From Neolentinus lepideus HHB14362 ss-1 (Eukaryota; Basidiomycota; Agaricomycetes; Gloeophyllales; Gloeophyllaceae), in the NCBI GenBank assembly GCA_001632425.1, contig KV425571.1:1-24264 (forward strand): DNA of 24,264 nt. The letters run 5' to 3'. A program made the position numbers and the translations under genes. Of the stretch, positions 1 to 10,048 are shown piece after piece; the stretch's first letter is position 1; each line of letters begins with the position of its first letter. The notes below the pieces were generated by a model. It was not told where the DNA came from, did not search any database, and was given only the letters and a program-made list of their open reading frames with translations.

Positions 1-1565
1 ATGCCAGTGGATTACCCATTTGGGCGAGTGCATGATCCATATAAGGAAATGGCATGGGGCAGCGAAGGGTTCGCTGCCGTGTTTATAGTGTTAGGTTCCT
101 GCATCTCGAAGGACCTTAATCTGTAGATGAAAGCCATTTAATGTATACTAGCAATAGATCTTGTTGTTCACACACCCCTGATATTGCCTCCACGACGCTG
201 GACGTCCCTGATTTCCTGACACGGTGATTCATCAAGTCAATAAACTAATAAACAGTGTACGCACCGGCACTTTGGTTGCCAATGATGGCTACACAAGGAA
301 GGTCAAGCTCAGCTTGTGCCCTACCGTGAAATTGAGGAGGTTAGCCTGTACCAATCACACCAAAGTGATGCCACCTGGACCCACCCAATCTTCACTAACT
401 GAAGGAGCTCTTCACGGTGCAACACGTACTCGCTACTCTAAAGCTGCAGCATTGCCCATGACTTAGAGATTTGTTAGCGTGGGCAGATTAAAGGCCGAAC
501 AAGGAGACGACGCACCTAAAAGCTTGAACTTCAAGTTGAATGGACGCGATGCGCAATAGGGGGTGGCGGCGAAACCTCCTTGATGCCGAGGTCGTGACTT
601 CGGCATATGCCGCGTACATTGCTCGAGGCAGGCTGGTTCGACTTAAAAAGACCTGCTCTGCTCCGGTGGTCTCGAGCCGCGCCTACGCTGAACCTTTACG
701 ATTTCAACACTGAATCCTGCTACAGTCGACGTAATGTCATGCAGTGTTCATGTGCTATGTCTTGATCCTGGCTCGTCAATACGCTAGTTCGTCAGCGGTC
801 TGCCTTTTTCTCTGTCATGTTCAAGTCACTATAACAGGCCGCAGTAATCTACATTCATACTGCAGTGGATCCCAGCAAATACCACTCAGGCCATCTGCGA
901 GATTTCTTCGCTAAACATAGCTCTATCAGCGAGCCTACAAATTCAGGCGCCTAGAGTCTTAGATAAGTAGTGAGTGTTGAACGGATCTTCGCGGCGTTCC
1001 AACATATGTATATCTGTTCACTGAGTGTTTGTCATGGTGTGCGGCTATCATTGTCGCTAATGATTCTCAGCAATTTATTAGAAAATGAACTGACCTTCAT
1101 GCATCTTTTAGGTATGACCTCACATAGTCTCCTGAACGTAAGCCCAGGCGAGCAATGTGTCCTGGGCTTCCCGGATCCTTAGATGCCTTTCGAAAAACAT
1201 TGCGTGTAATTCACTTGCGAATGGGTAGGCGCTGCCTAATTCTGTATTACGAGGTCCGTCTTCTACTTTCGATGGTCGTGGTGATCGCTCCTCAAATATA
1301 CCAAATGCACGGCAAAACTTGCCAGTACAGTGATGGGAAACGAACTGCCAAATATCTGCTGGGCAGCAGACATACATTCAATATGTTGTCTCTTTGGTAG
1401 CGCACAGCACGAAGTGCCGTAGGTTCGACCTTAAAATAGTTAAGTACGGATAGGCTTACTAGCCCCGAGGCATTGGTACGTTCATTAGAGCTCGAACTTT
1501 GACGGAAAATGCTAGGTTCCCTGGTTCTTACGGTCTTACCCGATCTTTGAGCGCCTTTAACGTCT
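1..1565. other. Gene-poor stretch, no supported gene
   Basis: I find no gene here that I would defend. An open frame runs from base 1 to a TAG at 124-126 (41 codons, begins ATG, includes the short string WGSEGFAAVF). It could be the tail of a gene lying to the left, or chance. Short overlapping ORFs on both strands at 970-1400 have no recognisable domain, no good splice signals and conflicting frames. The right end grades into the promoter of the next gene. Confidence 0.5.
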
Positions 1566-1573
1566 TATATAAA
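1566..1573 (+). promoter_or_regulatory. TATA box of the 736-residue protein gene
   Basis: TATATAAA lies 46 bp before the chosen ATG at 1619. A pyrimidine-rich run follows at about 1590-1612, which is common around fungal transcription starts. This pair is the main reason for starting the gene at 1619. The open frame extends upstream to about 1499, but there is no earlier in-frame ATG. Confidence 0.6.
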
Positions 1574-1618
1574 GAGTCATTGCTCTGGAATCTTCTCTCG
1601 CTCTTTCCTTGTTGCTCA

Positions 1619-4158
1619 ATGTCATCCCGCCCAGCTGCTCCACGCGTCGTGATTCTGGAAAAACATTCGTTTTCACTCAACCTCAATGATGGTTATTCTC
1701 CTGTTGCAATCTCGATCAGTGATACGGCATCGTCTACGTCCAGCATCACTGATGCTATTGGACCAGGACGAACTATCGACAAGTTCCTCACTTTCTTTGG
1801 GCAGTACCTGGCAAGCTTCATCAGCCACATCTCCGCACGCTATCTGGGACGGGGCCCCAATGCGCTTGTTGGACGCATGATTAACTCCATTGACTGGTCT
1901 TCGCGAAAATGCCGATATGACTTCTGTCCCAATTATTGGCCGGAGGGAGGACACAAACCGAACATCGGGCTTAGCAGACTGCCACCCACTGTAACCGAAG
2001 TTGTGGAACTACTGTCATTGCCTTTCTGTCATACCTGCCATGAATCACACGCTCGTTCGCTCTCGACGAGCCCGATATTTGTCACAGGATGTCAGAAATT
2101 GGTGAATAAATTGCGGTATGCAGTCTTGACATTATCGCGCAACCAAAGCTGACCAAATTTTAGAAAACGAAGCAATTCTTCCGCCAATCTTTTGATTGCA
2201 TATCACATCTTCATTCTCGCCTCTTTCCATGCCCATACACGTGAAATGTTTGTAGGGCTCAATGCTATGGAAGCCTTCCACACCCTCATCCATGAATTGA
2301 GACTATCTTCGGACCATACCCTGATTCTTCCCTCTCGTCTCGTACTGCTCACTCTTAGTGAAGAAGCCGTCATTCCTACGATCAAAAAATTCGACGCCCT
2401 AGAAGTTAACTTGGCTCATCGTTGGTATTTACCCGAGAGGGAGCGGACGTCATTACTTCCACATGTAGGGGATTGCATGTATGCCCTGATTCGGAGCCTT
2501 CTGTAAGTCACGACTTATCAGCTGTCTGTATGAATTCAACATTAGCAGGGAGCCCCAACTGCAGATCATTGCTGCCGCGAGGATCTCGAGGTCCCTTGTC
2601 TCGCAGGAGTCATCCTTGGCATCCATCCTTCCCGTATTAAGGGCAAGCCTAAACGCCAATATCGTAGAGTATTTGTGGCGTCTGCTCGCATCTGCATCTA
2701 ACCCAGTAGTCTATGGCACCATCTATCCTCTCATGGTAGGCCTGTACGACTTCGCAACAAAGTGGGCCTTCAATCAGTGGGATATTACCCGTCAATGTCA
2801 TATCGCTTCATCTGCGTGGACCTGGTATACACTCTGGATGCCCCTTTTCCGTCTGAGGTGTGTGATGACGTACACACCTTTCCTACTATTCACACTGGCG
2901 TACATTTATTAAACCGTGCTATTCCGTTAGACTGAACTTTCCGGAAGAAATAATATTGATCTCCTCCAAACACTTACGGGAGATCTGCGACAACTTCTTT
3001 CGGTTTCCTATCCTGGCATTATTTATGAGCTTCCAGGCTCGAGACGGCATTAGAGCCTTGAGAAGACTCATGCGATCACATCAAAAATCTACGTTGTTCG
3101 GGGGCCCGAGATCCGCTCAAATAGGAGATCCCGTACTTTCGTTGATGACAGAAGCAACTAGCCTGCTGTTCGACCTTGCGGGCATTATTCAAGAGGAGCG
3201 ACTAGTAACGCTCGAACACGGCGGATACGATATCCCGCGCTACGTTCCGCTTTCCCGAGTTAAGGACCTATGTAATCGGATCATTTTGATCATAATGCAG
3301 TACGTTCACTACCGTAGCCTCATTAACACCTCATAGACAACTTCTGTCACAGTAAAGATACTTCTGATGCTATCGCAATGTCACCACGCATACTCCGTGC
3401 AGTTGCACCATACTACGATACCATAATCAAGCGCGAGCTGCAGGCTCTAGCAATGCCGTACAGGACGTCGAGTAATTGGTCGCATAGTCGAAGAGCGGCA
3501 GCAATGATGCGCCACTTATCCGACGAGGGCTCAAAGCAGAGACTTCGCTGCGTTGGTATTGCCTATGGCCGTCCGGAGTTTGGTCCACCCGGGGTAGGTC
3601 ACTTCTCGTCTTCAGCTGTATGTTTTCTATATGATAGTATAGGTATTCGCCGACCACCATCAAGGTCCCTGGACTACAGGCAGGACGTATGATCCTGACC
3701 ATTCGCTCATGTTTCTCATTGTCCGAGATTCATATCTCAATCTTCGCTGGGTATCAATAGACGATATGGGCGAGGCGGAATACACACCAATCAAAGTGCC
3801 TTCAGAAAGGAGCCAGGAACAACTCCATGTAGTGCGACCACGAAACCGACTCCTGGACAGAGGTAAGTTCATGCTTATGACAGCCGGCGATATGCGGTCC
3901 AGCAGGGACAGTGAGCTGCACGTTCTGTGCGGCCACGTGTTGCAGGATCCTGTGTTTTGGATGGCACGGTTAGTACATCAGACGAACTGTCATTGGGGTG
4001 TGTAGCTCATGAGCCGATTGTGGTTCAGGACTAAGCTTATCGATGCATTAACTGGGCAAGAACAGTCAAATGACCTCGCAGCACACGACGTTTTTCGGGC
4101 AATGTTCGAGCTACAGTGTCCATGCGAGTCGGCATGGCAGAAGCATGGCGGCATGTAA
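1619..4158 (+). CDS. Hypothetical protein, 736 aa, seven exons
   Basis: I do not recognise this family. My model has exons 1619-2115, 2164-2502, 2549-2857, 2931-3299, 3353-3593, 3643-3968 and 4029-4158. The six introns are 46-73 bp with GT...AG ends, every junction keeps one frame, and the sum is 2211 bp including the TAA stop. The N-terminal 60 residues are Ser/Thr-rich. Residues about 90-160 carry scattered Cys/His (CRYDFC, CHTCHESH) but no clean zinc-finger spacing. Residues about 165-560 are mostly helical and leucine-rich, like an armadillo/HEAT-type solenoid, which is inference only. There is no signal peptide or convincing membrane segment. The C-terminal CPCESAWQKHGG faintly recalls the end of a MYND finger (C-x-C...W-x-x-H), but the rest of the finger is missing. 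A perfect GTAAGT donor at 3863 is left unspliced, because using it moves into a frame that soon stops. Exons 6-7 are therefore the weakest part. Confidence 0.6.
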
Positions 4159-4510
4159 TAATGAGTCGGTGCGTAAGGAAGCGTAATGGTCATGTCGGGG
4201 CTGGGTAAACGAGGCCGAGACGAGCGGGACTAGGCCCAGGAATGAATATTGCCGCGCAAGTCTGTAAGATTCGGGAAGCTATAGGATCAGTGAAGAAGTA
4301 TCACAGGTATCGGTTGATATCCCGTAGGTGGTGGAACTGCGCCAAAAAATTGGGTGGTACGACTGACATTTTTTGGATTAAAAATGTCACAGAGTTGAGG
4401 GATGCCAGACGGCGGGTACAAGGAATTGTATTGCAGTGTAAGGGAAAATAATTCGTCAAATGGGCAAGAACGGAGAAGGCCCCATATCAGAGGGGAAATG
4501 ATCTGTAGTA
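4159..4510. other. Short intergenic stretch between convergent genes
   Basis: This lies between the 3' ends of the unknown gene (+) and the F-box gene (-). It holds one ATG-started ORF of 69 codons at 4242-4451 (+), basic and with Trp and Cys (WWNCAKK), and no recognised domain. It could be a further 3' exon of the upstream gene, but no splice pair I tried joins it in frame. It may simply be a 3' UTR. Confidence 0.4.
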
Positions 4511-5482
4511 CTAGAAATCGATGTCAAGCGAGGCTATGGACTCTTTGTCCGAGCTAATGTAGACAAGATCATACCCATAATCTGGATCGTAATAGTCGTC
4601 ACCGTCAGGATCGAGTTCTAATGAGCCGTCCCATGTGCATTCCTGTACAACGTCCTTCAGTTGAGCGTAATGGACTTCCGCGAAGGCAGTCGCTTTGAGA
4701 ATGTCGACCTGTCGCAACTTGCAGCGTCTATATCCTCTGGATTTCAAGGCTATCTCAAATTGCACCGTGAAATCGTTGTCTTTGGGTACTCCATATCTCT
4801 CATGGAACCGAAATGCTTCCAATCGGATGCATTCGAGGCGGGGGAAACGTCGGGTCTGAGAGCACAAATCGTCCGCCATCCTTACGTCCAGCCTTCTTCC
4901 CCTTCTTCTAACACGACCTGTCCGATAATACGGTAGAGACACCGTCAATTCCCGTAGGCGAGTCGCATTCTTCGGTCCACTTGTGTCAAACTCCTGCAGG
5001 AACGATCTTGTTACAACGAAGTCAATATCGTGAACTCGATGAAGCTCAGCCAATATAAGCGTGAGCGATGCTCTGTCGTCCTTGGAGCTCGAAAGACCGC
5101 CACTTATCGCCAAGAGTGCTTCCTTAGACCGAATGATCATCTCCTTGACATGCTGCCTCCCGTTGGATATCGATATATCTGCCCATAGCCTAGGGTCTTG
5201 GAGGGCCACTTGGCGCCAGTGCTGGCAGACTTGCGCAATACGAACGCGATAGTCATACCCATAGCATGGGGATGTATTGTACGCGCTACATTCCTCGATA
5301 TTCATGTCGTACAAGAATATCTCAGCTAGCAGCTCTGGCAGGAGTCGAGCAATCGGAAGGAGAGCATTCAGACAGTTTTTGAGTCTGATGATTTGGGTGT
5401 CGATCTCCTTTCGAGGATCCATTACGACGGTGTCTTCATCAAAGAGCGAAACATCAGTTCGAAAGGGAAGAGGAGCTGACAT
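4511..5482 (-). CDS. F-box protein (F-box-like, agaricomycete type), 323 aa
   Basis: This is an intact single-exon gene from an ATG at 5482 (minus strand) to a TAG at 4511. Residues about 43-102 form an F-box-like domain: ARLLPELLAEIFLYD, a variable insert, then RIAQVCQHWRQVAL and DPRLWADI. That is the usual basidiomycete order (LPxELLxEIF, VCxxWRxxAL, PxLW). A short heptad-like segment precedes it (IDTQIIRLKNCLNALLP), as in many of these proteins. The C-terminal part has leucine-rich LRR-like segments (RFPRLECIRLEAF) and a strongly acidic Asp/Tyr tail at about 290-323. In this family the F-box binds Skp1 and recruits a target to an SCF ubiquitin ligase; that role is inferred. It is not a close paralogue of copies A-C: sequence, length and lack of introns differ. 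Only one perfect CRE, about 106 bp upstream, stands out in its promoter. Confidence 0.85.
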   Translation of the reverse strand: MSAPLPFRTDVSLFDEDTVVMDPRKEIDTQIIRLKNCLNALLPIARLLPELLAEIFLYDMNIEECSAYNTSPCYGYDYRVRIAQVCQHWRQVALQDPRLWADISISNGRQHVKEMIIRSKEALLAISGGLSSSKDDRASLTLILAELHRVHDIDFVVTRSFLQEFDTSGPKNATRLRELTVSLPYYRTGRVRRRGRRLDVRMADDLCSQTRRFPRLECIRLEAFRFHERYGVPKDNDFTVQFEIALKSRGYRRCKLRQVDILKATAFAEVHYAQLKDVVQECTWDGSLELDPDGDDYYDPDYGYDLVYISSDKESIASLDIDF

Positions 5483-5587
5483 GGTAGCCTTGATTCAACT
5501 GTGTATTGATTGTATGGACAGGCCCTACGCGGAAACCAAGGTGCGTTCGATTCACGCGCATGTGAACAGTGTGACAAGCGCGACCAG

Positions 5588-5595
5588 TGACGTCA
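5588..5595. promoter_or_regulatory. Perfect CRE palindrome TGACGTCA
   Basis: TGACGTCA matches the CRE/ATF consensus bound by bZIP factors of the Atf1/CREB type. It lies about 106 bp upstream of the ATG of the minus-strand F-box gene and about 540 bp before F-box copy A, within their shared divergent promoter region. Function is inferred from the motif alone. Confidence 0.45.
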
Positions 5596-5691
5596 CATCT
5601 TCTGACTGAGATATATTTCCATCAAATCATCGCTGCTATTTACGCGTACGAATCATCGGCGCGATTGCTCTTCACATGCTTTACATTTACA

Positions 5692-5740
5692 TATAAAGCG
5701 CCCTTTGGCCCACCTTTGCCCTTTTCTTCTCTCCCTTCTC
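5692..5740 (+). promoter_or_regulatory. TATA box plus CT-rich core promoter without an obvious gene
   Basis: TATAAAG at 5692-5698 is followed by a pyrimidine-rich tract at about 5717-5740, a classic fungal core promoter. The first ATG after it (5776) opens only 11 codons and stops at 5809-5811. The promoter may drive copy A (ATG 6133) with a long, uORF-bearing or spliced 5' UTR, or it may be a relic. Apart from this and the CRE, 5483-6132 holds nothing I can name. Confidence 0.4.
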
Positions 5741-6132
5741 ATTCGACTTGCTGTCGACATTCAGTCTCTGGCTGGATGCTGGCAAGTATTGTCTATGGAG
5801 TGCCGAGTTAGAGGTGATCCTCGCGACGTAGTAGGACACCACCAACGCCTTATTTTTACAGTGACAATCCGAATGACATTTTGAGGCCAGTTACGTTCTT
5901 CGAGGTCTTGGGCAATGGGACAGCTGTCTGACAAGCGAAGGAACTTCAGGCTCTCAGGCTAAACAACAAATAAAAGATAGAGAGACAGAGCCTTAGTTGG
6001 ATTTCGAGTGCGTATCGATTTGATGTGCAAGGGAGCCCGCAGCTGATGGCGGTTGCGTCGTCTCCCCATTCGGCCTCGACAAATCAAATTCCGATCAGCA
6101 ACCAGCTCTCCCAGAGATACTGCCTGCCAACT

Positions 6133-7900
6133 ATGCGACTAGACGACATTCCACTAGAGATGCTTAATAGCATCACGTGCGCCGTCGATTCTCGCACAGA
6201 CCTATTATCGTTTGCACTCGCATGTAGGTCGTTGTACTCCGCAATAGCACCTTCCCAACTCCAGTATCACGACATACGAGCTCCGTTGCGTATGCCAGCG
6301 CTGTGGAAACGACTGGCCCATCCCGACGATCTGCATGCTTCCATGGTCCGCTCTTTGACCATTCTGTATAACAATCGAGCGTTTGCAGGTTTGGATTCGC
6401 TTGTAGGAGACGCCGCTGGTGAAGAAAGGCTGCCACAAGAGTACTCCGGGTTGGGCGAGTCTCCAACCGGCAAACCGGCGCGTGAAATAGACCTTCTGCG
6501 CGAATGGGAAGGTGACTTGATTCTCGCCTTGAAGAGGATGACGAACTTGCACCGGTTTCGGTGGTATCGCAGAACGCCGGTGATTCAGGGCGAGAACGAT
6601 ATCTGGACTACTCTCAGGATACTCGGGACTGTCAGGGACGTTCAATTCGTTGACCTGCAGTGTCGTTCCGGGCGGGCAGAGCTTAATACGCCGCCCATTA
6701 TCGTGTCTCCGTCGGTAAGTCCGCTCGTTTTGTAGTTATATGCGCCGTGTCCACTTGTCTGCTTAGTTCCTGTCCCTTAGAGGCTTGTCGTCCTTAGATA
6801 TTAGAAGGGAGGAAACGACGAGTACTTCTACTACGGTGGACGTGGCTCTGCTGCTCAAAGTGCTCACTCAGAATTGTTATGATATGAAGGTGCGCATATA
6901 ATGCCCGGCATTCTGAGTGGATGACCTCATTGACATCATATCACATGTGGACGGATCTTTCTTCCAGAGTCTTCATCTACACTTCAACTTAAGCATTAAT
7001 TCGCACGGCGCCAGCATTGACTTTCTAATTCAAAATGTCGACTGGCCCAACCTCCGCGACCTCTACTTGCACGGTTTTACCTGCCAGACTTCATTATTGT
7101 CGTCCTTCCTAGACCGTCATAGAAGTATAGAACACCTTACACTCTCCAGGATGACTCTAGACTCGGGCTGGCGATATCTGACTCTCTCCGATGGCGCTCT
7201 CCCGAGTCTCCATGCTCTTGACTGTCAAAGTCCCGTAGCCGCTGCGATACTGAAGAACCCCAAGGTGGCAGTCAACCTCCAGTCGCTGCAGGGAATAGAT
7301 TTCAGGCGGGCAGTATATCTGGCTCATTACACCAGTTGGGACGATGGAGTGGAGGGGGATGGAGGAGACCTCGGCGAGGGGGAACAGGTGGAATCTCCTT
7401 GGATAGCGCAGCTCGCAGACGCTCTCAGGACGCGCCCGTCTATCACGTCGCTCGGGATCGATTGTAGGAGCGTGGAGACGCCGGTTGAGCTGGCCAGGCT
7501 AGCGCCGCACCTCACGGAACTCTCGTTTGACGGCCTATTCTTAGTAAGCTGACTATATATCTTCGTCCGCAATGGCAGCTGAGTGGACTGGCTGTTAAAG
7601 ACTAGTGACAGCGAGTGGATGCATACGGTCTCTGCCCTCTACAACCTCGAGAGGATCTCGTGGAACTGGATCCTATATCTGGGAGATGTGGAGAGGAAAG
7701 AGCGTGTGGATCCTGTGAGGATAAGGATGATGGTCGGGTTCTGCCCTAAATTGAGGGTGATCGAGGATCCGCGATGTGGGCTGAAGGCAGTGTTTGTTGA
7801 GAGAGGCAAGGAAGCCGAGGTTAAGTGGGTTGTGAGGGGGCTGAAGGAGAGTAGCGAGGCGAACGTTTTTATTTGGGATGGAGAGGTTTATACTGCGTAG
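6133..7900 (+). CDS. F-box/LRR-like protein, paralogue copy A, 526 aa
   Basis: The model has four exons: 6133-6714, 6767-6889, 6968-7543 and 7601-7900. All introns are phase 0 (52, 78 and 57 bp). The start was set by alignment with copies B and C, which both begin Met-x-Leu...Pro-x-Glu-x-Leu; an upstream in-frame ATG at 6046 would add 29 residues. An N-terminal F-box-like region (IPLEML, LSFALACRSLYS, LQYHDIR, MPALWKRLAHPDD) is followed by leucine-rich segments (WPNLRDLYLHGF, LPSLHALDC, NLQSLQGIDF). Next come an acidic Asp/Gly/Glu patch, then PSITSLGIDC and a C-terminal block ending WDGEVYTA. The likely role is substrate adaptor of an SCF ubiquitin ligase (inferred). Intron 3 uses a weak AAAG acceptor at 7599-7600; the nearby better-looking CAG (7577-7578) would break the frame. 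No stop or frameshift is seen. The sequence is expected to act in the nucleus or cytosol, as no signal peptide is present. Confidence 0.87.
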
Positions 7901-8614
7901 TGAATGGGTGTCGTCCCTGACTAATGTGGCCTTTACTAGAGAGAGCTTATCGTTGACCTGGGTTTGTTGTTGTATTTGAAGCGTGGGGCGTGATTCATAC
8001 GCCCTACATATATTCCGTTAGGGTAGTATCGTTATTTGTTTCTTTTGATGGCTTTCGCACTTTGCAATTGAGTGGGCAATGTTGGTGTTCATCTAGCTAG
8101 GCGTGACTGAGGTGCGTCACGATACCTTGCCTCGATTACTCGAGGCGGACATGCGAGACTATACCGACTTTCCCGCTAGTCTTTGTTGAATAAACTCTCG
8201 AGTCAGTCACTTGGACGGCTAGAGGTACACCTTGGAAGCCGGGCTTAAAGATGGCACGGAGAAAATGTAGTCATCGCAGCGGGATGTCGTGCGCAGAATA
8301 ACAGTGCCATCGACATTTCGTACTTCCATTGTCCACGCCCGTGATGCGAGAACCGCATCGACGTCTGATTTCTCCAAGGAAATTTGCATCTTGGACTAAA
8401 CGTACGTATACCTTGTTCTTTTCTAGAATCGAGCCAATCTTGATGCAGAATCGTTGCCTCCCATCATGATCACGTGAATGTGACGGACGCGTCTGTAGCG
8501 CGAGCCCATACGATAATGATTCGACAAAGTCCGTCAATTCGATATCAAGTCAGTGTCCATAACAACAAGTGTCCGTCGCCTTGCACAATACTCTGGGTTG
8601 GTGCTACAGTACCA
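7901..8614. other. Intergenic region between convergent genes, with a small hairpin
   Basis: This lies between the 3' ends of F-box copy A (+) and the Rds1-like gene (-). A perfect 7-bp stem with a 4-base loop sits at 8129-8146 (GCCTCGA, TTAC, TCGAGGC). AATAAA at 8189-8194 (+) could serve as a poly(A) signal. ORFs at 8271-8537 and 8474-8872 lack an ATG or are antisense shadows of the Rds1-like gene. I see no further gene. Confidence 0.4.
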
Positions 8615-9773
8615 TTAATTATACGGAGCAATATTAGTATCAAAGATCTGTCTGGCATTGCTGGGCACGCCAAAGTCCCAGTTCACCAGACCGCTCAGGG
8701 TGGTATCGTCAGTGGGCGGGTTCGTGGGGCTGGGCTTCTCTTTCACGACAGCGGCGAAAACGATGCCGACCAGCTCGTCTGGGATGGTCGTCGTCCCGTT
8801 CTCGGCGATCTCCGAGCTGTAGATGTTCAAGCCGGAGTAGTACGCCACGTACAGCGGGACAGTGCTGTTTGAGGGGCCGGGGTAGCCAGTGGGGAGGGAG
8901 ATGGTGATCTGCGAGCCGGGGGTGGGCGTCGCGGGGGTGACCGTCGCCGCGGGGAAAGGCTTGACGAAGAGGGGCGGGTTCGTCGCGGGACAGGAGCCTG
9001 GCACGATGAATTGGGACGCGATGGAGTAGACACCCGAGGGGTCCAAGGGGGTTTGGAAGTCAGTCTCCCAGGGGCTGCCCTTTAGAGCCGCGGAGGCGAT
9101 CCAAGCGGCTTGGCGCGCTTCGGTGGCTAGAATAGACTATTGATTTGACAATGGAAGGTCAATCAGATAAAAATAGCCCTCGAGGTTCGAAAAAAATGCT
9201 TACGCCGGCTGCGTTGAGGTTGGTTTTGCTGGTCAAGTAATGAGCTGACCCCAGGTACGCGGCGGTTCCCACATTTTCAATGGAGGCTGACATTGTGACG
9301 AAGGACGCAACATCGGTGTAGGGGCTTTACGTACGAAGGTGTCAGTCAGTTAAGCGTGTCGTTCGGTGCACTGCAATGTAGACTCACTAGCTGTAGCTGC
9401 ACGCCTGGGTAGCGTTTGCCCCGCTCGCCTCGATGGCTGTGGTAAGGAACGCGACGTGGTCCGCTTCATGGTCGCCGATTTGCTGGATGCGTCCGCGAAC
9501 CCAGGCAGGGAAGCCGGCGTCGAGGAAGGCCTGGTCGTCGTATTTTGTGAGGCCGGAGACATAGAAGGCGTTCTCGATGTGCTCGAGGGTCAGCGCGTAT
9601 TGCAAGACGGAGATGTCTGGAAAGCGTTGTTAGTTAGTGCCGTGGGTCGGGCGCGTTGATGAGTATGGAGACGAACCGGTGATATTTTGCGTCCCGGCAC
9701 GCTTCACGGGTGCACCAGACACTCCTGACGTTGCAGCGAGCAGCCCGACGACGGCAGAGGCGAGAGTCAGCAT
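8615..9773 (-). CDS. Secreted ferritin-like protein, Rds1/stress-response family, 322 aa
   Basis: There are four exons, read on the minus strand: 9773-9677, 9616-9388, 9324-9204 and 9136-8615. Introns are 60, 63 and 67 bp, and the frame is kept throughout. The ATG at 9773 gives a signal peptide (MLTLASAVVGLLAATSGVSG) followed by PVKRA, a Kex2-like Lys-Arg site. The mature part is a ferritin-like domain: helix LQYALTLEHIENAFY (Glu44, His45, Glu47), GDHEADHVAFL (Glu83, His86), a CSYSYPY turn, and TEARQAAW (Glu155). These are the expected metal-ligand type residues of the fungal Rds1/desiccation-related ferritin-like family. The C-terminal half is Pro/Thr-rich and beta-like. Schizosaccharomyces pombe Rds1 is linked to stress and nutrient response; an enzymatic role here is unknown. 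The coding sequence is notably GC-rich. Length and domain order look complete. Confidence 0.9.
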
Positions 9774-9865
9774 CCTGGTATTCGAACGATGGGGGGTTCG
9801 TCAAGGTCGTACGTGCAGGTTCGAGAAGAGGAAGCGACCACCGAGCAACGTGCTTGCGGTCGGGG

Positions 9866-9872
9866 TTTTATA
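9866..9872 (-). promoter_or_regulatory. TATA box of the Rds1-like gene
   Basis: On the minus strand this reads TATAAAA, about 95 bp upstream of the ATG at 9773. The position suits a core promoter with a short 5' UTR. Confidence 0.6.
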
Positions 9873-10000
9873 GCGTCTTACAGCATACGACGCCCATGAC
9901 CCGTCGTTCGGTGGATCTCCGATGGAATGCAGACTATCGATCTAGGCAGAGACATCAACGAGCGGCGAGAGAGCGGACCATTTCGGGCAGAACACTTCCA

Positions 10001-10048
10001 TGATTGGCTGGCGATGTCGGAGGTGCCGCTTCCTGGCGTCTGATTGGC
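10001..10048 (-). promoter_or_regulatory. Pair of CCAAT boxes upstream of the Rds1-like gene
   Basis: The plus-strand octamer TGATTGGC occurs at 10001-10008 and again at 10041-10048, so the minus strand carries two GCCAATCA boxes exactly 40 bp apart. They lie about 130-180 bp upstream of the TATA box at 9866-9872. CCAAT boxes are bound by the fungal HAP (NF-Y) complex. Use here is inferred from motif and position. Confidence 0.5.

Noticed and set aside
3863..3905. Candidate 43-bp intron with a perfect GTAAGT donor in the unknown gene
   Set aside because: Removing it shifts into a cysteine-rich frame that ends within about 30 codons. Leaving it in keeps a frame that continues through the next intron to 4158. 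RNA evidence could reverse this.
6173..6645. Minus-strand ORFs opposite F-box copy A
   Set aside because: The plus strand carries the F-box motifs and matches copies B and C, so these are shadows.
8474..8872. 132-codon plus-strand ORF
   Set aside because: It is largely antisense to exon 4 of the Rds1-like gene, which has a clear family match, so it is a shadow.
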